Numbered from the stretch's first letter, positions 1 through 9,046 are shown. The stretch: 64,000 nt of DNA from an uncultured Xylophilus sp. (GCA_913776965.1 CAJYQL010000123.1:39504-103503); one strand, 5' to 3'. Numbers and translations are program-made. The notes: a model not told the origin generated them from the sequence alone.

Positions 1-1973
1 TGCAGGCGGCAGACCGCGCGGCCGCGGTGCTTGGCCGACTGGCTGTGGCCGCCGAAGTCGAGCTGGCTGTGCAGCTTGTCGTGCGGCTGGTTGGCGACCA
101 GCCAGAGCGGATGGGCCGCATCGGGCGCGAACCGGGGCGCGAGCCAGGCGGGGTGCCCGGGGCAGTCGGCATAGCCGAAGGCGGCGACGACCGGCGAGGC
201 GACCTGCACCTTTCCGCTGGGCGTCGGCAGCGGCGCGCCGTCGGGGTCGTCGCGGAAGGCGCGCAGGATGCCGCCGTCGTCGTCGCGCTGCGGCAGCCGC
301 AGTTCGCCGCGCTGCCAGAAGTCGTCGAAGGCGGGTGCTTCCAGGCCCAGCGCCTCCAGGCCGGCGCGGGTGCGCTCGTACAGGTGGGCCAGCCACTGGC
401 GGGTATCGCGGCCTTCGCTGAAGGCCTCCAGGCCGCCCAGGCGCGCGGCCAGGTCGCAGAAGATGTCGTAGTCGTCGCGGGCCAGGCCATGCGGCTCGGC
501 GATGCGGTGCATCGCGACCACCAGCGGGTCGGTCGGCGTGGCGCCGATGTCCTCGCGCTCCAGCGTCATGGTGCAGGGCAGCACGATGTCGGCGTGGCGG
601 GCGGTGGCGGTCCAGGCGATTTCGTGGACGACGAAGGTGTCGAGCGTGCGGAACGCCGCGGCCAGCCGCTGCAGGTCCTGGTGGTGGTGGAACGGGTTGC
701 CGCCGGCCCAGTAGGCCAGGCGGATGTGCGGATAGGTGCGGCGCACGCCGTTGTAGTCGAACGGTGTGCCGGGGTGCAGCAGCATGTCGCTGATGCGGGC
801 GACCGGGATGAATTCCTTCACCCCGTTGGTGCCCTGCGGGAGGGCTGCGGCCGGCACCGCGTTGGTCCGCTTGCCGTAGTGCGCCAGCGTGCCGAGCGCA
901 TAGTTGTAGCCGCCGCCGGGCAGGCCGATCTGGCCGAGCGCGGCGGCCAGCACCGCGCCCATCCACACCGGCTGCTCGCCGTGCTCGGCGCGCTGCAGCG
1001 CGTGCGCCACGACCACCAGCGTGCGCCGGCCGACCAGCGAGCGGGCCAGGTCGGCGATCTGCCGCGCCGGCAGGCCGCAGATCGGCGCGGCCCAGTCGGG
1101 GCTCTTGGCGACGCCGTCTGCGCGGCCGGTCAGGTAGTCCTCGAAGGTGTCCCAGCCGTCGCAGTAGCGGTCGATAAAAGCGCGGTCGTGGCTGCCGTCG
1201 GCGACCAGCTGGTGCACCAGCGCCAGCATCAGCGCGGTGTCGGTGTTGGGCACCGGTGCCAGCCATTCGAAGGCGGCCTCGTCGGGCAGGTCGCTGCGGA
1301 TCGGGCTGATCGAGACGAAGCGGCAGCCGCGCGCCGCCGCTGCGCGCATCGCGTCGCGCTCGACGTGGCGGCTGATGCCGCCCGAGGCGACGCGCGAGTT
1401 CTTCAGCGCCATGCCGCCGAAGGCGAGCACCACGTCGGTGTGGTCGACAATCTGCTCCCAGGTGACATTGCGGCGCGCCACCTCGTCCATGCCGCCGAGG
1501 ATGTGCGGCAGCATCGGCCCGGAGGCGCCGGCGCTGTAGCTGTTGACCGAGCGCACGTAGCCGCCGAGCGTGGTGTTGAGGAAGCGGTGCACCTGGCTCT
1601 GCGCATGGTGGAAGCGCCCGGCGCTCGACCAGCCGTAGGAGCCGCCGAAGATCGCGCCGTTGCCGTGCGTGTCGCCGACCCGGCGCAGCTCGGCCGCCAG
1701 CCGGTCGAGCACCTCGTCCCACGGCATCGCGACGTAGTCGTCGTGGCCGCGGGCGGCGTCCGGGCCGGGGCCGCGCTCCAGCCAGCCGCGGCGCACCATC
1801 GGCGTGGCGACGCGCACCGGGTGGCGCAGCGCGCCCGGCAGGTTGTCGATCAGCGGGTTCGGGTCCGGATCGCCCGGGTGGGGCCGCACGGACAGCGTGC
1901 GCCCGTCCCAGGCGGCGGAGAACGCGCCCCAGTGGGCGCTGTGCGGCTTGAAGACGGGGGACTCGGTGTTCAT
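1..1973 (-). CDS. BisC/DorA-type molybdopterin oxidoreductase (3' end outside window)
   Basis: The reverse strand reads open from an ATG at 1973 to the window edge, about 657 residues of a family that usually has 750-800. It resembles the type III DMSO-reductase group (biotin-, TMAO- and DMSO-reductases): GSYGWSSAGRFHHAQ near residue 111 and NSYSAGAS with the candidate molybdenum-ligand Ser at 147, and near the edge NQPHDKLHSQLD, the C-terminal pterin-binding signature of that group. No Tat signal is visible, so a cytoplasmic BisC-like S-oxide or N-oxide reductase is more likely than a periplasmic respiratory enzyme. It lies 143 bp downstream of a Bug receptor gene in a same-strand run with a sulfurtransferase. 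The family is well supported; the substrate is not known. Confidence 0.85.
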   Translation of the reverse strand, partial: MNTESPVFKPHSAHWGAFSAAWDGRTLSVRPHPGDPDPNPLIDNLPGALRHPVRVATPMVRRGWLERGPGPDAARGHDDYVAMPWDEVLDRLAAELRRVGDTHGNGAIFGGSYGWSSAGRFHHAQSQVHRFLNTTLGGYVRSVNSYSAGASGPMLPHILGGMDEVARRNVTWEQIVDHTDVVLAFGGMALKNSRVASGGISRHVERDAMRAAAARGCRFVSISPIRSDLPDEAAFEWLAPVPNTDTALMLALVHQLVADGSHDRAFIDRYCDGWDTFEDYLTGRADGVAKSPDWAAPICGLPARQIADLARSLVGRRTLVVVAHALQRAEHGEQPVWMGAVLAAALGQIGLPGGGYNYALGTLAHYGKRTNAVPAAALPQGTNGVKEFIPVARISDMLLHPGTPFDYNGVRRTYPHIRLAYWAGGNPFHHHQDLQRLAAAFRTLDTFVVHEIAWTATARHADIVLPCTMTLEREDIGATPTDPLVVAMHRIAEPHGLARDDYDIFCDLAARLGGLEAFSEGRDTRQWLAHLYERTRAGLEALGLEAPAFDDFWQRGELRLPQRDDDGGILRAFRDDPDGAPLPTPSGKVQVASPVVAAFGYADCPGHPAWLAPRFAPDAAHPLWLVANQPHDKLHSQLDFGGHSQSAKHRGRAVCRL

Positions 1974-2024
1974 GGGGTGGGATCGCAGAAAGGCGGGCAC
2001 GGCGGTGCGCCCGGGAATGGAGAA

Positions 2025-2046
2025 GCGGGCCGTGCAGACGGCCCGC
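2025..2046 (-). terminator. Intergenic stem-loop between Bug and molybdoenzyme genes
   Basis: A perfect 9-bp inverted repeat, GCGGGCCGT-N4-ACGGCCCGC, lies between the Bug stop and the molybdoenzyme start. On the minus strand it is followed by a short pyrimidine stretch (CTTCTCC) but no real T-run. It could be a partial terminator or an mRNA-stability hairpin that lowers expression of the last gene. Confidence 0.35.
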
Positions 2047-2116
2047 AGGAGCGCCGCGGGGCCCGGCAGCGGCCGCGCAGCCGCTGCAAAGGAGCCGCGG
2101 GCCTTTCAACCGGCCG

Positions 2117-3103
2117 TCATTCGGCCTTCAGATTGCCGCGCTCGACCGCCCGCTTGTAGTTGGCCGCGTCCTTCACGATGAAGTCGCGGAACGCGGCGCC
2201 GGTGAGCTGCGATTCCTGCGCACCGTCGGCGCGGTAGACGCGCAGCAGTTCCGGGTCCTTCATCGCCTCGGCCACCGCGCGGCTCAGGTGGTCCACCACC
2301 TCCTTAGGCGTGCCGGCCGGCGCGGCCAGGCCGTACCACTGCGTCATCACCACGTCGATGCCGGACTCCTTCAGCGTCGGCACATCGGGCAGCGACGGGA
2401 TGCGTTTGGCCGAGCTGACCGCCAGCAGCCGCAGCTTGCCGCCGGTGATCTGGCCCATCAGCGGCGTGTAGGGCGCGAAGAAGCTCGACACCTGGCCGCC
2501 GAACAGGTCGTTGAGCGCCGGGCCCGAGCCCTTGTACGGGATGTGCAGGATGTCCACGTCGGCCTGCTGCTTGACCATCTCCATCACGATCTGCGCGGCG
2601 CCGCCGGTGCCGGTGGAGGCGTAGGTGAGCTTCCCGGGCCGGGCCTTGGCATCGGCGACCAGCTGGCGGGCGGACTTGATCGGCGAGTTGGCGGCGACCA
2701 TCAGGCCGAAGGGCGTCTCGACCAGCTGGGCGATCGGCACGAAGTCGTCCGGCACCTTGTAGGGCAGGTTGGGCCGCAGGGCGACCGCGCTGCCGAAGTT
2801 GCCGCTCATCGCGAGGATCAGCGTGTAGCCGTCGGGCTTGGCACGCGCCACCGACTCGGCGGCGATGTTGCCGCCGGCGCCGGCCTTGTTGTCGACGATC
2901 ACCGTCTGGCCGACGGTCTTCGACAGCGCGGTGGCGATGGTGCGGCCGTACAGGTCGCCGCCGCCGCCCGGCGGGAAACCGACGACCAGCCTGATCGGCT
3001 GCTCGGGATAGGCCGCGTGCGCGGTGCCGGCCAGAGCCAGCACGCCGGTGGCGGCGACGGCCGCGGCGGTGACGGTACGACGGAGGAATTCGCGTGTGCG
3101 CAT
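2117..3103 (-). CDS. Bug-family (TctC-like) periplasmic solute receptor
   Basis: 328 residues. An Arg-rich N-region, a hydrophobic stretch and an AHA-A cleavage site form an export signal. The mature protein starts AYPEQPIRLVVGFPPGGGGD and has the VDNKAGAGGNIAAE and KPDGYTL motifs of Bug receptors, which bind carboxylates for tripartite tricarboxylate transporters. No TctA/TctB membrane subunits are in the window, so it must share a transporter or act as a sensor. It starts 33 bp after the sulfurtransferase stop. It is a close paralogue of the Bug protein encoded at 4043-5035, probably an in-operon duplication. The ligand is unknown. Confidence 0.93.
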   Translation of the reverse strand: MRTREFLRRTVTAAAVAATGVLALAGTAHAAYPEQPIRLVVGFPPGGGGDLYGRTIATALSKTVGQTVIVDNKAGAGGNIAAESVARAKPDGYTLILAMSGNFGSAVALRPNLPYKVPDDFVPIAQLVETPFGLMVAANSPIKSARQLVADAKARPGKLTYASTGTGGAAQIVMEMVKQQADVDILHIPYKGSGPALNDLFGGQVSSFFAPYTPLMGQITGGKLRLLAVSSAKRIPSLPDVPTLKESGIDVVMTQWYGLAAPAGTPKEVVDHLSRAVAEAMKDPELLRVYRADGAQESQLTGAAFRDFIVKDAANYKRAVERGNLKAE

Positions 3104-3136
3104 GGGGTGTCTCCAGTGGAGGGGAAAGCGGCTGCT

Positions 3137-4003
3137 TCAGGCGGCGCCCGTGGCGATGGGGGCACCGGGCTGGGCCGACCACTCGCTCCACGAACCGGGA
3201 TACAGCGCCGCGCCCTGCAGCCCGGCCACTTCCATCGCCAGCAGGTTGTGGCAGGCGGTGACGCCCGAGCCGCACTGGTTGACCAGCTGCGCGGCCGGCC
3301 GGCCGCCGGTGATTGTGTCGAACTCGTGGCGCAGCTGCGCGGCGGGCTTGAAGCGGCCGTCGGCGCCCAGGTTGTCCTTGAACAGCCGGTTGCGGGCGCC
3401 CGGGATGTGGCCGCCGACCGGGTCCATCGTCTCGTTCTCGCCGCGGAAGCGGTCGGGCGCGCGGGCATCCAGCACCAGGCGTTCGCCGCTGTCGATGTTG
3501 GCCTTGACGGCCGCGTAGTCCACCGTGGCGACCAGCGGCGTGCGCAGCGTGAAGCGGCCGGTTGGCGGCGCGGCCGGCACGTCGGTGGACAGCGGCTGGC
3601 CCGCGGCCTTCCAGGCGGCCAGGCCGCCGTCGAGCACCGCCACGGCGCGGTGGCCGGCCCAGCGCAGCATCCACCACAGGCGGGCGGCGTACATGCCGCC
3701 GGCGTTGTCGTAGGCGACGACCTGGGTGTCGTCGCCGATGCCGAACGCGGCCATGGTGGCGGCGAAGGTCTCGCGGCTCGGCAGCGGATGGCGGCCGTTG
3801 GTGCCGGTCTTCTCGGCCGACAAGGCGTGCTCCAGGTGCAGGTAGCGGGCGCCGGGCACGTGGCCTGCGGCATAGGCGCGCTGGCCGGCGTCGTGGTCGG
3901 TCAGCTCGAAGCTGCAGTCGAGCACCACCGGCGGCGTGGCGGACTGCAGTGCGGCGGCCAGCTGGTCGGCGGAGATCAGGGTGTCGTAGAGGGTCGTCGT
4001 CAT
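3137..4003 (-). CDS. sseA: 3-mercaptopyruvate sulfurtransferase (rhodanese family)
   Basis: 288 residues from the ATG at 4003; an ATG at 4012 and one at 4039 are in frame but would only add a non-family extension. Two rhodanese domains are visible. The active-site loop near residue 244 is CGSGVTA, the form typical of 3-mercaptopyruvate rather than thiosulfate sulfurtransferases, whose loop is CRKGVTA. The expected reaction is transfer of sulfur from 3-mercaptopyruvate to a thiol or cyanide, leaving pyruvate. The gene sits between two Bug receptor genes, 39 bp after one and 33 bp before the other, so it is almost certainly co-transcribed. That placement suggests a role in catabolism of a sulfur-containing carbon source. 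Confidence 0.9.
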   Translation of the reverse strand: MTTTLYDTLISADQLAAALQSATPPVVLDCSFELTDHDAGQRAYAAGHVPGARYLHLEHALSAEKTGTNGRHPLPSRETFAATMAAFGIGDDTQVVAYDNAGGMYAARLWWMLRWAGHRAVAVLDGGLAAWKAAGQPLSTDVPAAPPTGRFTLRTPLVATVDYAAVKANIDSGERLVLDARAPDRFRGENETMDPVGGHIPGARNRLFKDNLGADGRFKPAAQLRHEFDTITGGRPAAQLVNQCGSGVTACHNLLAMEVAGLQGAALYPGSWSEWSAQPGAPIATGAA

Positions 4004-4042
4004 GGCGGGCATTCTGGTGAGGGGGTGCGGTGCGCCCAAGCG

Positions 4043-5035
4043 CTAATTGGTAATTTCCTTCAGCAGCGCGGGCGTGAGCGCAGCCTTGTAGCGGGCGATG
4101 TCGTCGGTGATGAAGCTGCGGAAGGCGTCGCCCGGCAGGTGGCGTTCGGTGGCCGCGTCCTTGCGGATCGCGTCGCGCACCTCGGCGCTCGCGAGCGCGC
4201 GGCCCAAGTGCTCCGACAGCGTCCGCAGCACCGGCTCGGGCGTGCCGGCCGGCGCCACCAGGCCGTACCACTGCACCACCGGCACCCGCACGCCCAGCTC
4301 CTGGAAGGTGGGCACGTCGGGGATCGCCGGGTTGCGCCGGTCGCCGGTGATCGCCAGCAGGCGCAACTGGCCCTGGCGCACCTGCGCGACCAGCGGCGAT
4401 GCGGTGGCGAAGAAGCTGTCGACCTGGCCGCCGAGCATGTCGGTGATCGCCGGGCCCGAGCCGCGGTAGGGCACGTGCAGCATGTCGACGCCGGCCGACT
4501 GCTTGACCATCTCCATGCCGATGTGCGCGGCCGCGCCGGTGCCGGTGGAGGCGAAGCTGAGCTTCTGCGTCTTCGCCGCGGCCAGCAGTTCCTGCGCGGT
4601 CTTGAAGCGCGAGTTGTGGCCGACGAACAGGCCGTGCGGCGCCTCCAGGATCAGGCCGATCGGCGCGAAGTCGTCGGGCACCTTGTACGGCAGGCTCTGC
4701 GGCTTGGTGGCGGGCGCCACCGCCAGGTTGCCGCTCATCGCGAGCAGCAGGGTATAGCCGTCGGGCTTGGCCTTGGCGACCAGGTCGGCGGCGATGTTGC
4801 CGCCGGCGCCGGCCTTGTTGTCCACCACCACCGGCTGGCCCAGCGTCTTGCCGAGCGCGTTGGCGATCAGCCGGCCGTACAGGTCGCCGCCGCCGCCCGG
4901 CGGAAACCCGACGACGAGCCGCACCGGCTGTTCCGGATACGCCGCCCAGGCCGGCAGCGCGGCCAGCCCCAGCAGCCCCGCCAGGGCGAGCGCCACGCGG
5001 CGGCGGAGTTTCTTGTCAGCGACAGTGGATGGCAC
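4043..5035 (-). CDS. Bug-family (TctC-like) periplasmic solute receptor
   Basis: The best start is a GTG at 5035, preceded by AAGGAGACACC; an ATG at 5071 would add 12 residues without a good ribosome site. This gives 330 residues: signal peptide ending in AWA-A, then AYPEQPVRLVVGFPPGGGGDLYG, VDNKAGAGGNIAA and KPDGYTLLLAMSGN. It is very similar to the other receptor in this run (2117-3103), which suggests duplication followed by specialisation. It would capture a carboxylate in the periplasm for a transporter encoded elsewhere. It is followed 39 bp on by the sulfurtransferase gene. Confidence 0.93.
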   Translation of the reverse strand: MPSTVADKKLRRRVALALAGLLGLAALPAWAAYPEQPVRLVVGFPPGGGGDLYGRLIANALGKTLGQPVVVDNKAGAGGNIAADLVAKAKPDGYTLLLAMSGNLAVAPATKPQSLPYKVPDDFAPIGLILEAPHGLFVGHNSRFKTAQELLAAAKTQKLSFASTGTGAAAHIGMEMVKQSAGVDMLHVPYRGSGPAITDMLGGQVDSFFATASPLVAQVRQGQLRLLAITGDRRNPAIPDVPTFQELGVRVPVVQWYGLVAPAGTPEPVLRTLSEHLGRALASAEVRDAIRKDAATERHLPGDAFRSFITDDIARYKAALTPALLKEITN

Positions 5036-5167
5036 GGTGTCTCCTTTTTCTGGGGTAGCGACGGGTCTCACATCCGGGGGGCACAGCGGAACCGGCTTTG
5101 CCGGGCCGCAGGTGCCGCCCCCGGCAGGGGGAAGGCGAAGACGCGTAGCGCGCAGCCTGGGGGCGAG
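5036..5167. other. GC-rich intergenic palindromic segment
   Basis: This 132-bp gap holds a short hairpin (CCGGC-TTT-GCCGG at 5092-5104) followed by alternating C- and G-runs and an ACGCGTAGCGCGC segment. It resembles intergenic palindromic elements I recall from Comamonadaceae genomes, but there is only one copy here, so this rests on memory. The right-hand end of the ribosome site for the Bug gene (5036-5050) is also inside it. Confidence 0.3.
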
Positions 5168-6526
5168 TTAATTGATCCAGCCCTGCTGCTGCGCGACCAC
5201 GCGGTCCACTGACGCGCCGCATTCGCCCAGGTAGCCGGCCGGATCGGTCAGGTCGCGGATCTCGTCGTCGGTCAGCAGCTGGCCCAGGCCTGGGTGCTGG
5301 CGCATCGCATCGGCGAAGGTCAGCTTGCCGGTGATGCCGTGCATCGACGCTTCGTAGATCCATTCGTGCGCGGTCTGCTTGCCCACCCGCTCCGAGAGTT
5401 CCAGCATCACCCGCTCGGAGAGCAGGTAGCCGCGCATCTTGTCGAGGTTGGCGGCCATCACGTCGGCGTTCACCTTCAGGCCGCCGAGCAGGTTTTTTGC
5501 CTGGAACAGCATGGCGCCGGCGATCAGGCAGCATTCGGGCAGCGCCTTCCATTCCATCTTCCAGGCGATGCCGTCGCGCTCGCCTTCCTGCACCATGCCC
5601 TCGACCATCATCGTGGCGTTGTAGCGCAGCGGCCGCGACAGGCCGGCCAGGTTCTCGGCCGAGGTCGGGTTGCGCTTGTGCGGCATGGTCGACGAGCCCA
5701 GCTTGCCGTCGGAGAAGCCCTCTTCCACTTCGCCGAACTCGTTCCTCTGCATGTTGAAGAGTTCGTTGCCGATCTTCGACAGCGTGGCACCGATCATCGC
5801 GAGCAGCAGCGCGTATTCGGTGAAACGGTCGCGCGCGGGCGCCCAGCTGATCGCCGGTGCGCCCAGGCCGAGCTTCTGCAGCATCCGCGCCTCCAGCTCC
5901 ACCGCCTTCGGGCCGAGCGATGCCTGGCTGCCGACCGCGCCGGCCAACATGCCGACCAGCACCCGCGGCGCGGCCTGCACCAGCCGCTCGTGGTGGCGGC
6001 CCAGTTCATCGAGCCACAGCGCGCACTTGTGGCCGAAGGTGATCGGCAGCGCCTGCACGCCGTGGGTGCGGCCGGCCATCGGCGTGTCGCGGTGGGCCAC
6101 GGCCAGGCGAGCCAGCTCCCGGCCCACGGCCTGCAGGTCGCGCAGCGCGACCGCGTGGAATTCCTTCAGCTGCAGCGCCACGCCGGTATCGACCACGTCC
6201 TGCGTGGTGGCGCCGTAGTGCACCCATTCGCCGTTCTCTTTCGAGCAGGCGGCCTGCAGCTGCTTGAGCGTGGGCACCAGCGAGTGCTTGATGCGGCGGA
6301 TCTCGGCCGACATGGTGGCGATGTCGATGTTCGCGACCTTCGACTGCGCGGCGATCTCGGCGGCCGCGGCCGCCGGGATGATGCCCAGCTCGGCCTGGGC
6401 CTCGGCCAGCGCGGCCTCGAAATCCAGCCATTTCTGGATGCGGTTCTCCTCGCCGAAGATGGTGCGCAGTTCCTCGGTGCCCCAGAGGTGCTGGAGCGAT
6501 TGCATGTCGAAGACGGAGACGGGCAT
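5168..6526 (-). CDS. Fumarase/aspartase superfamily lyase (PcaB/PurB-like)
   Basis: 452 residues from the ATG at 6526. The superfamily signature GSSTMPHKRNP is present, together with HYGATTQDVVDT and GRTHGVQALPITFGHK, which form the shared active site at a subunit interface of the tetramer. These enzymes catalyse C-N, C-O or ring-closing elimination on succinyl-type substrates (adenylosuccinate lyase, carboxymuconate cycloisomerase, and EDDS or iminodisuccinate lyases). It is not the housekeeping PurB judging from context: it lies between a flavin dehydrogenase and Bug receptors in a catabolic run. A C-S or C-N lyase on a succinyl-linked substrate is my inference; a carboxymuconate-cycloisomerase-like role is also possible. 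Confidence 0.85.
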   Translation of the reverse strand: MPVSVFDMQSLQHLWGTEELRTIFGEENRIQKWLDFEAALAEAQAELGIIPAAAAAEIAAQSKVANIDIATMSAEIRRIKHSLVPTLKQLQAACSKENGEWVHYGATTQDVVDTGVALQLKEFHAVALRDLQAVGRELARLAVAHRDTPMAGRTHGVQALPITFGHKCALWLDELGRHHERLVQAAPRVLVGMLAGAVGSQASLGPKAVELEARMLQKLGLGAPAISWAPARDRFTEYALLLAMIGATLSKIGNELFNMQRNEFGEVEEGFSDGKLGSSTMPHKRNPTSAENLAGLSRPLRYNATMMVEGMVQEGERDGIAWKMEWKALPECCLIAGAMLFQAKNLLGGLKVNADVMAANLDKMRGYLLSERVMLELSERVGKQTAHEWIYEASMHGITGKLTFADAMRQHPGLGQLLTDDEIRDLTDPAGYLGECGASVDRVVAQQQGWIN

Positions 6527-6600
6527 GGGCGGAATCCTGGAAAGCGTGAAAGGAAAGAAAGGAAAAAGAAGGAAGCAGCAGGCCGGCGCGGCCGGCGGGC

Positions 6601-8115
6601 CTAGCGCGCCGCGGCCGGCCGGGGCCGTAGGCGCGGCAGCACGCGGCCGGGGTTGAAGGTCTGCGCCGGGTCGAGCGCCTGCTTGATGCGGGCCATCGCG
6701 TCGAGCGCGACCGGGCTCTTGTAGTGAAGGAAGGCCGCCTGCTTCTGGCGGCCGATGCCGTGCTCGGCCGAGATCGAGCCGCCGAGCCGCGCGGCGGTGG
6801 CGTGCACGATGTCGTGGATCGCCTCTTCCTGCGCGCGGAAGTCGGCGGCGGCCATGCCGGCCGGCGCGCTCTGGTTGTAGTGCAGGTTGCCGTCGCCCAC
6901 GTGGCCGAAGCAGACGATGCGGATGCCCGGCATGAAAGCCTGCAGCGCGGCGCCGGCTTCGTCGATGAACTGCGGGATGCGCGAGATCGCGACCGCGATG
7001 TCGTGCTTGACCGACGGGCCTTCGAGCCGCTGCGCCTCGGGCACGAATTCGCGCAGCGCCCAGAACGCGTGGGCCTGGCTGTCGGAGGCGGCGAGCGCGG
7101 CATCGAGCACCAGGCCGTCCTCCATCGCGGCGCCGAGCACCTCTTCCACCGCCGGCGCCGGGTCGATGCGGGCGGAGACTTCCGACACGTCGAACAGCAC
7201 CGACCAGGCGGGCACGCTGCCCAGCGGCGCACGCATGCCGGCGGTGCCGTGCTGCAGCACCATGCCGAGCGGGCCGTCGCCGATCAGCTCGAAAGCGGTG
7301 ACGCGTTCGCCGACCGCATCGGTCAGCCGCGACAGCAGCTCGACCGCGGCCTGCGGATCGCGCACCGCCACCCAAGCGGTGACCACGGTGCGCGGCCGGG
7401 CGAACAGCTTGAACACCGCGGCGGTGACGATGCCGAGCGTGCCTTCGCCGCCGATGAACAGCTGCTTCAGGTCGTAGCCGGTGTTGTCCTTGCGCAGGGC
7501 ACCCAGCAGGTCGAGCACCCGGCCGTCGGCCAGCACGACTTCCAGGCCCAGCACCAGCTCGCGGGTATTGCCGTAGCGCAGCACCTGCTCGCCGCCGGCG
7601 TTGGTCGAGACCACGCCGCCGACGGTGGCGCTGCCTTCCGACGCCAGCGACAGCGGGAACAGCCGGCCCGCTGCCTCGGCCGCCTGCTGCGCGGCGAGCA
7701 CGGTGCAGCCGGCCTCGACCGTGAGCGTGTTGTCGAGCGGATCGGCGCGGCGCACCGCGCGCATGCGGTCGAGGCTCAGCACGACCTCGGTGCCGGAATT
7801 GTCGGGCGTCGAGCCGCCCACCAGCCCGGTGTTGCCGCCCTGCGGCACCACCGCCACGCCCGCCGCCGCGCAGGCCGCGACCACGCGCGACACCTCGTCG
7901 GTGCTGGCGGGCCGCACCACCGCGAGCGCATCGCCCGGGTAGGTGCGGCGCCATTCCGCTTCGTAGCGGGCCTTGTCGGCTAGGGCGGTCAGCACCTGGG
8001 GCGCGCCAACGATGGCGGCGAGCGTCGCGATCAGCGCATCGGTGCGGTCGCCGCCGGACGACAGTACGGTCGCCGGCAGGGGCCGGTCGGTACAGGAATC
8101 GAAGGTTGTCTCCAC
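6601..8115 (-). CDS. FAD-linked D-2-hydroxyacid dehydrogenase (GlcD/D2HGDH-like)
   Basis: FAD-binding type 4 (PCMH-type) oxidoreductase of about 504 residues. FAD-binding motifs are VPQGGNTGLVGGS and the SEGSATVGGVVSTNAGG stretch; the C-terminal domain has HVGDGNLHYN and ends with DPAQTFNPGRVLP. The family oxidises D-2-hydroxyglutarate, D-lactate, D-malate or related acids and passes electrons to the respiratory chain or an electron-transfer flavoprotein. The start is uncertain. A TTG at 8148 lies inside the operator palindrome, while the in-frame GTG at 8115 lies just beyond it and is my choice; neither has a good ribosome site. It is the first gene of the minus-strand run and diverges from the IclR gene. 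Confidence 0.88.
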   Translation of the reverse strand: METTFDSCTDRPLPATVLSSGGDRTDALIATLAAIVGAPQVLTALADKARYEAEWRRTYPGDALAVVRPASTDEVSRVVAACAAAGVAVVPQGGNTGLVGGSTPDNSGTEVVLSLDRMRAVRRADPLDNTLTVEAGCTVLAAQQAAEAAGRLFPLSLASEGSATVGGVVSTNAGGEQVLRYGNTRELVLGLEVVLADGRVLDLLGALRKDNTGYDLKQLFIGGEGTLGIVTAAVFKLFARPRTVVTAWVAVRDPQAAVELLSRLTDAVGERVTAFELIGDGPLGMVLQHGTAGMRAPLGSVPAWSVLFDVSEVSARIDPAPAVEEVLGAAMEDGLVLDAALAASDSQAHAFWALREFVPEAQRLEGPSVKHDIAVAISRIPQFIDEAGAALQAFMPGIRIVCFGHVGDGNLHYNQSAPAGMAAADFRAQEEAIHDIVHATAARLGGSISAEHGIGRQKQAAFLHYKSPVALDAMARIKQALDPAQTFNPGRVLPRLRPRPAAAR

Positions 8116-8122
8116 TTGCTTT

Positions 8123-8158
8123 GTTTCAATGAATGAAATATATTTCAAACGTTGAAAC
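8123..8158. promoter_or_regulatory. Candidate IclR-family operator, copy 1
   Basis: The core is the perfect palindrome TGAAATATATTTCA (8134-8147). Outer arms GTTTCAA (8123-8129) and TTGAAAC (8152-8158) share exactly the same centre. It sits in the divergent gap between the flavin dehydrogenase and IclR genes. A second copy with the same core arrangement is at 13245-13278. The half-site TGAAA/TTTCA resembles binding sites of IclR-family proteins such as KdgR. Confidence 0.7.
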
Positions 8159-8236
8159 TATAGGCGTGTCCCTGCGGACTGTCAAACGGCGGGACATGCC
8201 GGGGGCGGTGCCGCGCGACCCGCACCCACGACGACC

Positions 8237-9046
8237 ATGGCCCGCACGTCCCCTCCTGCCGCCGCTCGCATCGCGGCGCCTCGCCCGAAAACCGGGGCAT
8301 CCGCGACAACATCGGCGGCGCCTGCCGCCACCGACGGCTCCGGCGCGGCCGCATCGCCCCAGCCGCCGTCGGGCGTGCTGGAACGCGGCATCTCCATCCT
8401 GGAATGCTTCTCCGAAGACCGGCTGCGCCTGCCGCTGCGCGATCTGGCCGCGCTGACCGGGCTGGACAAGGCCACGCTGCTGCGGCTGGCCGGCGTGCTG
8501 GTGAAGGCGCGCATGCTGCACCGCTTCGACGACGGCTGCTACGCGCCCGGCCCGGCGCTGCTGCACATGGGCATGCTGTACCGCCGCACCTTCGACCTGG
8601 GCGCGCGGCTGCAGCCGGTGCTACGCCAGGTGATGCAGCAGACCGGCGAGACGGTCGCCTTCTATGTGCGCAGCGGCGAGGAGCGGGTCTGCCTGTACCG
8701 CGAGAACAGCGCCAACGAGGTGCGCCACCACGTCGAGATCGGCAACCGCCTGCCGCTCGCGGCCGGCGGCTCGTCGGCGCATGTGCTGAAGACCTTCACC
8801 GGCGGCGACACGCCGCTGCAAGCCCAGGTGCTGCAGGACGGTTATGCGATCACCCGCGGCGAGCGGGTCGACCAGATGGCCTCGGTCGCGCTGCCGGTGT
8901 TCGAGGGCGACGGCAGCTTCCTGGGCGCGCTGGTGGTGATCGGCCTGGCGCCGCGGCAGAGTGCGGCGGCTCAAAGGAAGGCGGTGGAGGTGGCGCGGCG
9001 GGCGTTGGGGGAGCAGGGGTTTGGGTGGCGGCAGCCGGCGGTGTGA
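8237..9046 (+). CDS. IclR-family transcriptional regulator
   Basis: 269 residues. An Ala/Pro-rich N-terminal tail of about 45 residues precedes the winged helix (GVLERGISILECFSEDRLRLPLRDLAALTGLDK..., residues 46-110). The C-terminal GAF-like effector domain contains ETVAFYVRSGEERVCLYREN and ends with FLGALVVIGLAPRQ. IclR proteins bind as dimers or tetramers and usually respond to an aromatic, keto- or hydroxy-acid of the pathway they control. The gene diverges from the dehydrogenase-lyase-Bug-sulfurtransferase run, with a palindrome between them, so it is the likely local regulator. The same palindrome recurs 5 kb away before the PrpD and metallo-hydrolase genes. Confidence 0.92.
   Translation: MARTSPPAAARIAAPRPKTGASATTSAAPAATDGSGAAASPQPPSGVLERGISILECFSEDRLRLPLRDLAALTGLDKATLLRLAGVLVKARMLHRFDDGCYAPGPALLHMGMLYRRTFDLGARLQPVLRQVMQQTGETVAFYVRSGEERVCLYRENSANEVRHHVEIGNRLPLAAGGSSAHVLKTFTGGDTPLQAQVLQDGYAITRGERVDQMASVALPVFEGDGSFLGALVVIGLAPRQSAAAQRKAVEVARRALGEQGFGWRQPAV

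Noticed and set aside
27-2159. 710-codon plus-strand open frame
   Set aside because: Its product is Ala/Arg/Gly-rich with no family motif; it is the antisense shadow of the molybdoenzyme gene, which GC-rich codon use keeps open. The long opposite-strand frames over 2288-5212, 5294-6604 and 40594-43962 are rejected for the same reason.
8133-8456. Plus-strand ORF starting MKYIS at the palindrome
   Set aside because: It mirrors the minus-strand reading because the DNA is palindromic; the rest has no protein-like features and overlaps the IclR gene.
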